From Nostoc indistinguendum CM1-VF10 (GTDB taxonomy: Bacteria > Cyanobacteriota > Cyanobacteriia > Cyanobacteriales > Nostocaceae), in NCBI GenBank assembly GCA_019359215.1, contig JAHHHS010000031.1, positions 1 through 64,000 on the forward strand: DNA of 64,000 bases, read 5' to 3'. This document shows positions 1 through 8,612 of the stretch, piece after piece. The notes beneath the pieces were generated by a model, which had not been told where the DNA came from, did not search any database, and was given only the letters and a program-made list of their open reading frames with translations. Made by a program: the position numbers and the translations under genes. Every line of letters begins with the position of its first letter. The stretch's first letter is position 1.

Positions 1-127
1 CTAGCAGGGTGGGGATCATTAGTACGCCGAACCAACCGATGTATAAACGGTTGTTGGTGCTGGTGATCCACTCGCAAAACCGATCCCATACGTTGGCGCT
101 TGAGCGACGTTGAATGGTAGCTGTCAT
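1..127 (-). CDS. psbA: Photosystem II D1 protein, N-terminal part (partial)
   Basis: Reading leftwards from the ATG at 127, the 42 visible codons give an N-terminus starting MTATIQRRSSANVWDRF and continuing into GWFGVLMIPTLL. This matches the start of the D1 reaction-centre protein, with the stromal amphipathic helix followed by the first membrane helix. D1 binds P680, pheophytin and the Mn cluster and turns over rapidly under light. The gene runs off the left edge, so catalytic ligands and the C-terminal processing site cannot be checked, nor which psbA copy of the genome this is. Upstream (128-400) is an AT-rich leader. Confidence 0.95.
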   Translation of the reverse strand, partial: MTATIQRRSSANVWDRFCEWITSTNNRLYIGWFGVLMIPTLL

Positions 128-451
128 GGTTTTATAAGTGCGGTTAGTTATTTTATGATCAGGCGGTTTTGTTTTTGCCTGTGAAACTACTTTACAATGC
201 TTTACAATTTTTAATCAAGTTTCTCATTTTTGTGAAACTGATAGAAGTTATTAGTTTTACTTATCAAAAGGTAAAAAGTTGGGTAGATTTAGTCAAACCA
301 TGCATACCATTACATATTACATATATAGTTGAATTTCTTTACAAACCTTAAATAAGAAGGCGATGTCTACGACGGCCTGGGCCTAAGCTCTCTGGCTCTT
401 TTAGATAATTCATGTATATAGGACTTATACGCCTATTGGAGATAATTGTTA
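128..451. other. psbA upstream region with a dispersed repeat
   Basis: AT-rich promoter and leader region of psbA; no convincing gene (a 60-codon open frame on + shows no family features). At 361-394 lies a copy of a short dispersed repeat beginning GATGTCTACGACGGCCTGGG. Related copies are seen at 16064-16097 and 54251-54281. Confidence 0.5.
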
Positions 452-481
452 CAAAAAAGCCCGGTCATTTGCACAACCGGG
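452..481 (-). terminator. Rho-independent terminator of hspA
   Basis: Read on the minus strand this is the inverted repeat CCCGGT / ACCGGG with a 10-nt loop, followed by CTTTTTT. It lies about 55 bases beyond the stop of the small heat-shock gene and points the right way for it. Confidence 0.85.
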
Positions 482-534
482 TTTTGAGCTATCTCAATCT
501 ATCAAAGGAGGTAGAGTAGTCTGATCGCAACCCA

Positions 535-987
535 TTAGGTAGCAGATTGTTCCAAATTAACCTTGACAACTTTGTTCTTTTCTTGTTCAGTTTTCGGCAG
601 TGTCAGATTCAAAATGCCGTCTTTATAATCTGCCGTAACGTTAGTATTTTGAATCCGAGCAGATAGAGGAATTACGCGTTGAAATTTACCATAATGAAAC
701 TCACTTCTGGTAACACCTTTATCCTCAGTTTTAGTTTCAGACTTCCGCTCACCGCTAAGGTAAACAGCATTTTCTGTAACTTGCACATCCAGGTCTTTAG
801 CTTCTATTCCTGGCAATTCTAGCTTCAAATGAATAGCATTTTCAGTTTCTTGTATTTCAACAGCAGGAACTTTGGTTAAGCCTCTGCCCAAGAATTCAGA
901 TGTTACTTTGCTGTCTTCAAATAAATTATTGAGTTGACGTTGTAGAGTGTCAATTTCTCTCCAAGGGTTCCAACGAACTAGTGTCAT
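535..987 (-). CDS. hspA: Small heat-shock protein, Hsp20/alpha-crystallin family
   Basis: A 150-residue chaperone that holds unfolding proteins under heat or oxidative stress. The N-terminus MTLVRWNPWREIDTLQRQ is typical of cyanobacterial HspA. The alpha-crystallin domain spans about residues 40-140, with the conserved LPGIEAKDLDVQV segment and the C-terminal GILNLTLPK motif. An ATG six codons upstream exists, but the one at 987 is preceded by GAGGAAGAGTT, a good ribosome-binding site, so I choose 987. Monocistronic, with a strong terminator at 452-481. No clear CIRCE element was seen upstream. Confidence 0.93.
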   Translation of the reverse strand: MTLVRWNPWREIDTLQRQLNNLFEDSKVTSEFLGRGLTKVPAVEIQETENAIHLKLELPGIEAKDLDVQVTENAVYLSGERKSETKTEDKGVTRSEFHYGKFQRVIPLSARIQNTNVTADYKDGILNLTLPKTEQEKNKVVKVNLEQSAT

Positions 988-1385
988 AACTCTTCCTCGC
1001 ATCAATTAGCTTTTGTTCAATCAATTTTGCGCTTCAATTAGCGCTTACATATTCATATTATGCAAAGTTAAATCTGCTATAAATTCGGTTATTACCACCA
1101 AGAAAATGATAATTACCGTCCAAAACTAAACATGGTAAAAGTTACGGTTTACTTTCATTTCTTTGTTCGGTAAACCCGAATATACAAATAGATTCAGTCA
1201 TAGTTAAGGAAGAAATCTGCTGTTGAAGGGAGAGTGCAGAAACTCAATATCTTGGTTAGGTTATGCCTACAACTAAGTAACAGCGCTGCATAAATTTTTA
1301 GATTATCTCAGTTAAATGTGTATCTGTTCAAGTTTGTCCTGAACTTTGCTCTCGATTTATTTTTTCAGTTCTTGCGCTCAATCAG

Positions 1386-1434
1386 CTCACCCAAATGGGT
1401 GAGGAATCCCTCAATCACTCAGGTGACCTGAGTG
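1386..1434. promoter_or_regulatory. Two adjacent stem-loops upstream of a secreted-protein gene
   Basis: Two perfect inverted repeats stand side by side: CTCACCC-AAAT-GGGTGAG (1386-1403) and CACTCAGGT-G-ACCTGAGTG (1416-1434). They lie 80-130 bases before the gene at 1516. They could be an operator pair, an RNA structure or small repeats; no factor is assigned. Confidence 0.4.
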
Positions 1435-1450
1435 CAGGAAGCTGAGACTT

Positions 1451-1464
1451 GTAACGAATAATAC
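1451..1464 (+). promoter_or_regulatory. Candidate NtcA box (GTA-N8-TAC)
   Basis: The sequence GTAACGAATAATAC fits the GTAN8TAC consensus of the nitrogen regulator NtcA and lies about 50 bases upstream of the ATG at 1516. A clean -10 element 22 bases downstream is not obvious (TAATTG at 1484-1489 is weak). The consensus is short and can occur by chance. Confidence 0.3.
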
Positions 1465-1515
1465 TCTATTACTCAAGAACACTAATTGCACTTTACTCTA
1501 ACCAAGGATAACCCT

Positions 1516-1911
1516 ATGAAATTCTCCACCTTAATTGATTCTGTATTCATTGTTGCTTCTATTGCTTTATTACCTGGAATCGGCGGCGCTCAATCAGCTA
1601 CTAATAATAATGGCGAACCTATAACTATCACCTCTAACAATTTACTCACTCATTTTACAAACGTCAGCTACCTCAAACCCTTTGATGCTGCATTTCTAGC
1701 TTATCAAGGTAACCTGAAAGCACAGGGTATTCCTAGTGGTAGTGCTTTGGTTTATCAATACCAAACAGGAAGACTGACTGCACTAGATGTAGTTAAGGCT
1801 GCTGTCAATGCTAAAAAATTACCAGCACAAGCTTTGAATGATACAGCTTACCTAAACTCTGTCGAGTCGCAGCTGACATCATTTGTCAATACTAGTAATT
1901 TATCTCACTAA
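1516..1911 (+). CDS. Secreted small protein of unknown function
   Basis: About 131 residues. The start at 1516 is chosen because AAGGATA sits just upstream; an ATG ten codons earlier lacks this. Residues 1-25 form a signal peptide (MKFSTLIDSV, hydrophobic core, small residues before GAQSA). The mature part contains FTNVSYLKPFDAAFLAYQG and two short helical, Ala- and Leu-rich stretches; no cysteines, repeats or catalytic motif are visible. I do not recognise the family. It stands alone, with stem-loops and a possible NtcA box upstream and a terminator at 2050-2076. Confidence 0.7.
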   Translation: MKFSTLIDSVFIVASIALLPGIGGAQSATNNNGEPITITSNNLLTHFTNVSYLKPFDAAFLAYQGNLKAQGIPSGSALVYQYQTGRLTALDVVKAAVNAKKLPAQALNDTAYLNSVESQLTSFVNTSNLSH

Positions 1912-2049
1912 GTACAGTGTTGTAGAGGTTCGTAACGGATTTATGAAATGCTGTACTATCATCTCGTTGCTTTGACAAGAAAATACGTCACCAGTAAAAA
2001 AAGGCTGCTGTCTTTCCCTAATCATCATCCTATCAACAAAAATTACTTT

Positions 2050-2076
2050 AACCCCACCAACCTTGGAGGGGTTTTT
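2050..2076 (+). terminator. Rho-independent terminator
   Basis: Inverted repeat AACCCCACC / GGAGGGGTT (one mismatch, 6-nt loop) followed by TTTA and more T residues, on + strand. It lies about 140 bases after the stop of the secreted-protein gene, which it probably ends. Confidence 0.7.
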
Positions 2077-2212
2077 ATTTGGTGCTACGCTTGCTGCTTA
2101 CTCTAGCATTGTCCACTGTTCCCAGAACCGTTTCATAGTTTAACGCGATCGCACCATGTACAGTAGATTGGCATTACTTTTGGAATGCTTGTTAGCCAGT
2201 CGTACTCCTACG

Positions 2213-2250
2213 GAAAAGCAAGCCACGCGTAGCCTCGCGTAGAGAAGACA
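2213..2250. repeat. Short dispersed repeat fragment
   Basis: AAGCAAGCCACGCGTAGCCT and following bases: a member, in inverted orientation, of the GATGTCT/CTACGCCTACGC repeat family seen elsewhere in the window. It lies in the 440-base gap between the secreted protein and the membrane protein, where I see no gene. Confidence 0.45.
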
Positions 2251-2352
2251 TCGTTTCTTGCTGAAAAAAATGGTCAGGCAATAAATTATTTACTGTTATA
2301 TCAAATTAACGTTGTTAAGTTACTCAGCAGGTGTAATTTTCACCTCTAGGCT

Positions 2353-3120
2353 GTGTTAAATATTGTGACGCGAAACAGGAGTATAGATACGTTGCAAAAG
2401 CTTTCCCCAGAATCTCCTCTATTTGTTCTGTTAATCATTATTAGTTTTCTAGTAGTAACTTTGTCAACTTGGCTATCATCTAAACCATTTATTTTAAAAC
2501 CATTTGGGCTTAATGATATTATCCAGTTACTCAGTTTGCAATTATTTATTTCTTTGTTGTTAGAACGTTCTTTAGAAGTTTTTATAACTACTTGGCGAGG
2601 CCCATCTATCGAACAATTAGATATTAGTATTCAGCAAAAAAAGGCTCTCTTATCTGAGAAGATAAGACTTATGGCAGAACAACAGAACCAATTCCCTGCT
2701 GTAGAATCCAACCAAATCAGTGGACTACCACCTGAAGGAATGAGTTTAGAGCAGCAAATTATCCAAAATTTTACACAAAATCAACAAGAACCATTAAAGA
2801 TATTCAAGCCCCAAATTGATGATATAAATGAAAAAGAGCGGCAAAGAGCAGCCTATAAATCTGATACACGAACAATTGCTCTATGGACATCCCTTTTATT
2901 CGGTCTTTTAATGAGCGCAATAGGTATTCGATCAATCGAGCCACTTGTCGTTATGGATTTAGATAATCCAATACAAATAGTAATTTTCCGTTGTTTAGAT
3001 GCATTGCTGACAGGAGGCTTAATTGCAGGAGGTAGCGAAGGAATCCATAAACTTATAAAAGTTTTTATCGATTTTATGGAAGCTACATCTAAACAAATCA
3101 AAAATCAGGGATTATCTTGA
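2353..3120 (+). CDS. Membrane protein of unknown function
   Basis: 255 codons from a GTG at 2353 (a second GTG at 2365 is in frame; neither has a strong ribosome-binding site). Hydrophobic segments lie near residues 23-42 and 55-72, followed by a charged, glutamine-rich cytoplasmic stretch (about 85-170, coiled-coil-like, with KERQRAAYKSDTRT). Two more hydrophobic segments lie near 175-195 and 205-230. The last one is glycine-rich (LLTGGLIAGGSEGIHKLIK), which suggests a helix-packing or pore-lining segment. No family is recognised. It converges on the MOSC gene with about 60 bases between the stops. Confidence 0.75.
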   Translation: MLNIVTRNRSIDTLQKLSPESPLFVLLIIISFLVVTLSTWLSSKPFILKPFGLNDIIQLLSLQLFISLLLERSLEVFITTWRGPSIEQLDISIQQKKALLSEKIRLMAEQQNQFPAVESNQISGLPPEGMSLEQQIIQNFTQNQQEPLKIFKPQIDDINEKERQRAAYKSDTRTIALWTSLLFGLLMSAIGIRSIEPLVVMDLDNPIQIVIFRCLDALLTGGLIAGGSEGIHKLIKVFIDFMEATSKQIKNQGLS

Positions 3121-3181
3121 GGAAGCAAAGCATTTTTAATTTCAAAAGATAGGATATGAAACTATCAATTAAAATTACTAT

Positions 3182-3958
3182 CTATTCTAAATACATTGTA
3201 TTATCTTCCCATAGATAATCTTTGGTATCTACAAAACTTTTGTTTGTATTACTTAATAAATTTCCCTCAAGAAAAACTTTAATTCCTTCCGTTTCTAACT
3301 TATTTTTTTGGTTATTCACATAAGTTATCAAATAACCTTTAGAGTCTAATATTCTATGTACTGGATAATCAGCAGCCGAAGTTTTTTTCAGGTATGTAGG
3401 TATAGCTCTTAGATAGCTATTATCTACTCCTATACCTTTGATTATCTGTTTATATGTAACTACTTTCCCATTGGGAATTTTGATAATAAAATTTAAAAAT
3501 CGTTTATATGGATTTTCAGATAATGCGGGAAATTTATTAGCTTGAACCTGAAAATTACTATCAACCTGAATTTGACCTGATTTAATAACTACGCCTAAAA
3601 TGCCGCGTTTTCCTTGAATACTCTTTAATGATTTTACCAAATGGGCTATTTGCTTACACGGTTCACAGTAAAAAGTTAGACGAATTGCCGCACCACTTTC
3701 AAAGTTTAGCAAAGAACCAGGAATAAAATTCTCAAATTCTATACCTGCAACCACAATATTTTCTCGCAATTCTCCTGGTTTAATTGATAAGTCTAAAATA
3801 TCTTCATACCTAACGATTAAAACTTGTCTTGGACTTATAGGGTCGGCATTAATATCTCCTTCTATACCATGACCTACCTTTAAATTTAATGTTTTAAGTT
3901 CTACCATTGCAGAACCTGGTTTTACCTTGGTGAAAAGATGCATTATTGAGAGAGCCAT
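3182..3958 (-). CDS. MOSC domain fused to an alkyltransferase-like (MGMT-type) domain lacking the acceptor cysteine
   Basis: 258 residues with two parts. Residues about 1-140 look like a MOSC domain: GIEGDIN near 31-37, SPRQVLIV at 42-49, GELRENIVVAG at 62-72 and the candidate sulfur-carrying CEPC at 98-101. MOSC proteins move sulfur or handle molybdenum cofactor. Residues about 153-235 resemble the C-terminal DNA-binding domain of O6-methylguanine-DNA methyltransferase: IPNGKVVTYKQI, LRAIPTYL and PVHRILDSKGYL. The alkyl-accepting PCHR motif is PVHR here (Val200). Alkyltransferase-like (ATL) proteins likewise lack this Cys and bind alkylated DNA without repairing it. ATG at 3958 is assumed; Met6 at 3943 is an alternative. 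Function as a fusion is unknown. Confidence 0.8.
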   Translation of the reverse strand: MALSIMHLFTKVKPGSAMVELKTLNLKVGHGIEGDINADPISPRQVLIVRYEDILDLSIKPGELRENIVVAGIEFENFIPGSLLNFESGAAIRLTFYCEPCKQIAHLVKSLKSIQGKRGILGVVIKSGQIQVDSNFQVQANKFPALSENPYKRFLNFIIKIPNGKVVTYKQIIKGIGVDNSYLRAIPTYLKKTSAADYPVHRILDSKGYLITYVNNQKNKLETEGIKVFLEGNLLSNTNKSFVDTKDYLWEDNTMYLE

Positions 3959-4851
3959 ATTGATTTGTTTGCTAGAGGCTCTAAATCTTCTTTATCTGGC
4001 TCAAGGCTAGCCGTCACTTTGATATATCCTGATACTAGTACAGCGCGGCCTAAATAAACAACACATTCCAAATCAACGAAACGCTTACACTATATTCATT
4101 ATAAGTCCCTAAGATAAGGAGCTTTCCAAATTTCTGTGCTTTAGTAGTACAACTGTGTTAAGGATAATCCCAAAATAACTGAAAAGATTGCCTAAATGGC
4201 AACATTGCTCTGCTGAGTTTAGGTATTGTCAGTGTTTAGTTCATATACTGTAGCTTCTACACTCAGACTTATCTATTCATTACGCAAAGCTTGTATTAAG
4301 AACTACAGCTAACCTATTTTTAGTACTGGATATCAAACTTGCACTGTTATCTGCTCAACTTGATATATACAGGAGGAAGGAATTTGGTATACTAAAGTCT
4401 TTGTCTATACCAAAATCTACATTAAAAAAACAGAGCAAAAATCTAAGAAAGAAGCAGTATAACGATGTAAAACTACCTTGTAGCCTCTACTAACACTCAT
4501 TTAGGCTGTACGTCGCCAATTAAAGCGAAATATGTAACTTTTTTGTAGTTGACTAGTGCTAGATTTAAGTTACTGTTAAAGCGGATCGCTTCTTGTAACA
4601 ATCTACCCTGACAGAAGTGTATAAAGATATAGTTAAATTTAGCAATTCTGTCCGAGATTTTTAATTTGCAAACTGAATAGTTTGATACGGCGCTCAAAAC
4701 TCTAACGTACTACCCTAAACAAGGTAGTCAATTAACGACTCAATATCATCTGTCTGGTAATTGTATTGAATAGTTTACAATACCAATGGGTGAGAAAATC
4801 TAAAGAAAATATAAAAGAAACTCAAATGACTGTGGTGTCTGGAGGAGAAAA
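3959..4851. other. Gene-free stretch of about 890 bases
   Basis: AT-rich with scattered stops. A 66-codon open frame on the minus strand (4497-4697) has no ribosome-binding site and no recognisable features. I see no RNA gene or repeat here. The last part holds the promoter of the DUF1815 gene. Confidence 0.5.
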
Positions 4852-5196
4852 GTGTTTCTGAGACTAGCACATCAACATCGACAATTCGTCCAAGACTTGG
4901 TAATGAACCTGCAAGCCTTGGCTGTCGTATTAGAGCGACGCGGGTATCCTGCATCTTGTTATACCTGTGGCGACCAAATGAATAGTGCATCGTTTATGGT
5001 TAGCTTGGGCGATAACCACCTGATTCGGTTTTTAGTGTCCGATTATGGGATTACTTGGACGGAAATGCGGGATGACCGCGAATTAATGAAGCTAGAAGGT
5101 GCTGAGGCAATTAGCCAGTTAGACGAACTAGCTGATCTTGTCAAGCAATCTATGCAAACCGATACAGGCTCTAAAACTCTTGCTAAGAAGTATTAA
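4852..5196 (+). CDS. DUF1815 family protein (cyanobacteria-specific)
   Basis: 114 residues from a GTG at 4852 that is preceded by a near-perfect ribosome-binding site, GGAGGAG at 4841-4847, which fixes the start. The protein (FLRLAHQHRQFVQDLVMNL, then CYTCGDQMNSASFMVSLG and LVSDYGITWTEMRDDREL) matches DUF1815, a short soluble protein conserved across cyanobacteria. Its function is not known. Two close cysteines (YTCGD region) are visible but no metal-site pattern is complete. Stands alone. Confidence 0.88.
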   Translation: MFLRLAHQHRQFVQDLVMNLQALAVVLERRGYPASCYTCGDQMNSASFMVSLGDNHLIRFLVSDYGITWTEMRDDRELMKLEGAEAISQLDELADLVKQSMQTDTGSKTLAKKY

Positions 5197-5629
5197 GGTT
5201 CCAAAGGTCAATGGCAAATTACAAATCGATTATCGGTAACTGGTAATAGGTAATAGCGGCTTAGTTGACGATCGCTCTTACTTATTCTCCATTACCGTGA
5301 AGTGATTGGCTCATGGCTGGCCGATCGCATATTTTTAGTATCTGCCAAAACCTCACGAACCGGATTTTGAGCCTTTAGCTCAAAGGTTGGTAGAACTTAC
5401 TGCTAATCACAATCAACCTAATTAGTAATTATTAATTCATAATTCATAATTAAAAGACAGGTTAAAAAACCTGTAACTATCAAGCAAACAACCCTGTTTT
5501 GCTTAGGGTCTAAATCTACTTAACATAATGCAATTATGAATTATGAATTTTTAATGAATTTTCTAACTGACATATCAGCCAGAATTTTAACAAAGGCATC
5601 GTCTGACAGAGGTGAGGAAAGATCAACAC
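5197..5629. other. Intergenic region with AT-rich repeats and a possible gene remnant
   Basis: About 430 bases between the DUF1815 and CHAT genes. It contains AATTCATAATTCATAATTA-type repeats at about 5425-5455 and their reverse at about 5531-5560. Around 5342-5426 a short + frame reads LPKPHEPDFEPLAQRLVEL before a stop. This looks like the C-terminus of a lost gene, but it is too short to assign. Confidence 0.4.
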
Positions 5630-6991
5630 CTAAAGTCCATTGCCAATCAAAATAAAAGATCCCCAGTAATACGGGTGACTAAAATCGCTAACTGCTGCCA
5701 CAGGTAAATTGTGGCCTCTTGCCTTCCAGCCCCCATTAATTAATGAAACTTGAGCTTGTCGTAAAGCTTCAGTTTTAATTAACTTATTAGTAGAGAGAAT
5801 ATTATAAAAAGCGCTCATAAGTGCCTGTGTACCACCATCATCCACAGACCACAATGAGGCGATCGCAGCTCTTGCGCCTGTTTTTTGCATCTGATAGCCA
5901 AAACCCAAAATTTCCTCACCGTTGCCTAACTTGCCTCCCAAGCCGGTTTCACAGGCGCTCAATACTACCAAATCTACATGGGGGAGTGACCAAGTGGCGA
6001 CATTTCTAAAGTTAATGCGATCGCCATTCCCGAATAAAATAAACGAATCTTCTGGTTTACCCACCACAAAGGCTGCATGAGTCGCTAAATGAACAATAAT
6101 TGTATAATCATCCATTTGAGGTACAGTAGCTTTGGGGCTAAAGGCATCGTCTAAAAGCTTCGTAGTTTCAGGAACCATAGCTGCTAAACTTTCCACTTCT
6201 CGCGTTGCAAAGGGTAAGCCAGCGAAAGCAATCTGCCGATTACCAACTTTGATTTGGTAATTACCTTTAGTAAAAGCACCTGCTAAAACCCGCAAGGTAG
6301 ATTGTTGTGGGGTATTTAAATTAGTCAGGCTGGCAGATGTAATGTGATTGACAGCCAAGCGCTGCACTAGCCATTGTTTGCCATCATGCCATTGTTTGCC
6401 ATCATATAAAGCAGTTAAAGGAATATAGCGTAACTGGTCATCTGGAGCGTAAATCAGAGTTTGTGTACCTGATAGCTCTAGGTCTTTTTCTATCGGTTTA
6501 ATTAGCCAGTCATACAGTTGGCGTGCAGGTGCTTTGATATTTCGACTGGGATTGATTAAAGCTTGGCGGAAAATACCAATTGTTTGATAAAGGTCTTCGC
6601 GTTTTACAGAAACGGTATGATGAATTGGTGGGGATTCAGGAGTTACTAGTACCAATTCCAAACTATCTTTTAAAATCAGTGGGTAGAGTAGTGCCGATTT
6701 TTGAGGTAATTGCGTCAAATTATCCCGAATTTGGTTGAGACTCTCCAAATCCAAATTTTGCCGCCTAGCTGTTTGGCTAATCTGCTCTACCTGTGCTTTT
6801 ACTGAAGGACTATTGATAAATTCATTAAATCCATCCAGGAGTTGCTGTTGATTTAACCCGGATTTCTCACCGATGCTCAAAGCCTGTGCTTGTGCAGGGG
6901 AGCAGGGGAGCAGGGGAGCAGGGGAGCAGGGGAGCAGAGGAGAGTTATTGTACAAGTTCTTTCCCCTCTGCCCCTCTGCCTCTTCCCTCAA
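5630..6991 (-). CDS. CHAT domain protein, C-terminal part of a split TPR-CHAT gene
   Basis: CHAT domains are caspase-like cysteine proteases found in bacterial signalling and cell-death proteins. Here the catalytic dyad is visible as His305 (HLATH) and Cys347 (LSACETG), followed by GNGEEILGFGYQMQ and SLWSVDDGGT. The TTG start at 6991 overlaps the stop of the upstream TPR frame (TTGA). The first 33 residues (PLLPCSPAPLLPCSPA) are translated minisatellite, not protein-family sequence. In related proteins the helical linker FNEFINSPSVKAQVEQ continues directly from the TPR part, so this is one ancestral gene broken by a repeat insertion and a frame change. Residues about 197-207 carry an 18-bp tandem duplication (DGKQW twice). 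Reinitiation could still make the protease domain. Confidence 0.85.
   Translation of the reverse strand: MREEAEGQRGKNLYNNSPLLPCSPAPLLPCSPAQAQALSIGEKSGLNQQQLLDGFNEFINSPSVKAQVEQISQTARRQNLDLESLNQIRDNLTQLPQKSALLYPLILKDSLELVLVTPESPPIHHTVSVKREDLYQTIGIFRQALINPSRNIKAPARQLYDWLIKPIEKDLELSGTQTLIYAPDDQLRYIPLTALYDGKQWHDGKQWLVQRLAVNHITSASLTNLNTPQQSTLRVLAGAFTKGNYQIKVGNRQIAFAGLPFATREVESLAAMVPETTKLLDDAFSPKATVPQMDDYTIIVHLATHAAFVVGKPEDSFILFGNGDRINFRNVATWSLPHVDLVVLSACETGLGGKLGNGEEILGFGYQMQKTGARAAIASLWSVDDGGTQALMSAFYNILSTNKLIKTEALRQAQVSLINGGWKARGHNLPVAAVSDFSHPYYWGSFILIGNGL
6894..6941. repeat. 8-bp minisatellite GCAGGGGA, six units
   Basis: Five exact GCAGGGGA units and one GCAGAGGA unit in tandem, followed by a CCCCTCTGCC-type stretch to about 6990. 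Because 8 is not a multiple of 3, copy-number change shifts the reading frame of the CHAT gene it sits in. Confidence 0.85.
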
Positions 6992-7878
6992 GCTTGTGAG
7001 AAATGCGGGTTTAAGACTAATTGCTCTATGCGTTGTTTCTGTTGGAGCGATCGCTCTTTAGGGGAAATTTTCCGTAGTGTCGTCAGTTCTTTACCCAACA
7101 CAACAGCATTATTCAGGGTTTGATCCAACTTTTGTTTAATTGGTTTTTCTGTTGCCGCTATATTAATACCTTTGGCAGTAAGTTTATTACCTGGCACAGT
7201 CTGGAAATATTCTTCTAGTTCTTCAACTTTGAGTAAATCTATTGTCCTTTGTGCTTCAGCAACACGTTCCTGTTTGAGCAATCGTTCACCTAAAATGCGA
7301 TATGTCTGGCTAACAGTGATGCTATAAGCATCTGGTTGTAACGCACTAAGCGCTGATGGATTCAAGCGAGCTTTCTCACGATTAATCAGGTAATGTTTGT
7401 AGAAAAAAATTGCTAACTCTGGTTGGTTTTGGATATCAAATAGGTAACCTATGTTACTGTAGGTTTTGCCAAGTCGAACCAAATCTCCAAGTTCTCTATT
7501 AATTAATAAAGCTTGCTGATAGGATTGAAGTGCTTCGGGATACTTTCTTTGACTTTGGTAAATTCTGCCTATGTTGTTGAATGTTACCGCTTCCCAAGAG
7601 CGCTCTCCAAGTTCTCTACTGATGGCTAATGCTTTTTGTAATCTCTGCAATCCCTGTTTCGATTGTCCTTGCCGAGATTCTCTGATACCTTCTTCGTTGA
7701 GCCTTGCAATTTCTGAAAGTTGATTATTCTTGGGTAAAGCTTGAGCTTTTTCTCCAGAGCCATACCTCAACTTTGCATTTGTCGTTACTTGGTTATTGTC
7801 TGGATAAGTCATCCCAAAACCTAGTAGACTAAGTAAAGTCAAAGTCATAAAATTAACATACTGGAGATTAGGCTGCAT
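6988..7878 (-). CDS. TPR protein, N-terminal part of a split TPR-CHAT gene
   Basis: 296 residues. The N-terminus has a hydrophobic stretch (about residues 10-24) that could be a signal or membrane anchor. From about residue 55 there are tetratricopeptide repeats of the Kinesin-light-chain style: GIRESRQGQSKQGLQRLQKA, NNIGRIYQSQRKYPEALQSY and NIGYLFDIQNQPELAIFF. The tail (LLKVEELEEYFQTVPGNK, then LRKISPKERSLQQ) is the linker that normally leads into a CHAT protease domain. It stops at 6988 just where the repeat insertion begins. TPR parts normally act as the sensor or partner-binding half of such proteins. ATG at 7878. Confidence 0.82.
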   Translation of the reverse strand: MQPNLQYVNFMTLTLLSLLGFGMTYPDNNQVTTNAKLRYGSGEKAQALPKNNQLSEIARLNEEGIRESRQGQSKQGLQRLQKALAISRELGERSWEAVTFNNIGRIYQSQRKYPEALQSYQQALLINRELGDLVRLGKTYSNIGYLFDIQNQPELAIFFYKHYLINREKARLNPSALSALQPDAYSITVSQTYRILGERLLKQERVAEAQRTIDLLKVEELEEYFQTVPGNKLTAKGINIAATEKPIKQKLDQTLNNAVVLGKELTTLRKISPKERSLQQKQRIEQLVLNPHFSQA

Positions 7879-7977
7879 AACAAAACACTCCCTATACTCG
7901 GAAGTGTAAATATTAAATCAAGAAGTCATACAACGCAATTAATTTTTATGCTATTCAATAATTTGGAAAATTTATAG

Positions 7978-8493
7978 GTGGTTAGAAAATTGAAGATGTC
8001 AGAAGAAAAACCCAGCCAACCAAAACTACCGTCAACCAACGCCCTTGACAATCCATCAAGTCATGAATTTGCGAATTGGTTTGAATATCCTGTCAGAGTG
8101 CAACCCCACCACACTGATTATGCCGGTCTTGTCTGGCACGGTTCCTATCTAGCTTGGATGGAAGAAGCGCGGATTGAATGCTTGCGATCTATAGGGATTG
8201 AATTTGCTGATTTAGTCGCTATAGGTTGCGATTTACCAGTTGTAGAACTCTCGGTGCGCTATCACCGTTCAATTAAATTGGGTATGGCAGTGTTGGTCAA
8301 AACGCGCATGGCTGAGGTGACAGGTGTCCGCATCAATTGGGATTATGCCATTGTCTCAACTGATGGACAACAATTGTACGTCACTGCCAAGGTGACTTTA
8401 GTGGCTTTAGATAACGAAAGAGGCAAGATTATGCGTCAATTACCGCCGAGTTTTAAAGATGCCTTAGCCAAGATTTCAGCATTAAATAATTAA
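7978..8493 (+). CDS. Acyl-CoA thioesterase, 4HBT/YbgC type
   Basis: Hotdog-fold thioesterase. After a 35-residue charged N-terminal tail come YPVRVQPHHTDYAGLVWHGSYLAWMEEARIE and LPVVELSVRYHRSIKLG. The Asp of HTDYAG and the following HGSYLAWMEEAR helix are the 4HBT signature. Likely substrates are acyl-CoA or aryl-CoA esters; a role in naphthoquinone (DHNA-CoA) synthesis is possible but not shown. Starts GTG 7978, TTG 7990 (AGGTGGT eight bases upstream) and ATG 7996 are all in frame; TTG 7990 or ATG 7996 fit best. Divergent from the TPR-CHAT gene. Confidence 0.85.
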   Translation: MVRKLKMSEEKPSQPKLPSTNALDNPSSHEFANWFEYPVRVQPHHTDYAGLVWHGSYLAWMEEARIECLRSIGIEFADLVAIGCDLPVVELSVRYHRSIKLGMAVLVKTRMAEVTGVRINWDYAIVSTDGQQLYVTAKVTLVALDNERGKIMRQLPPSFKDALAKISALNN

Positions 8494-8612
8494 TGAGCAA
8501 GAAAAGTTATAAAAACCACAGGAATTTTTACACAACTAGCGTCAAATTCAAAAATTTTGTCATTTAATATTTTTTACTTCACTTTTGCTAATCAAAGGTG
8601 AAGTATATATTT

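Noticed and set aside
4497..4697. 66-codon open frame on the minus strand
   Set aside because: No ribosome-binding site, no family features, and it lies in an AT-rich gap; probably chance.
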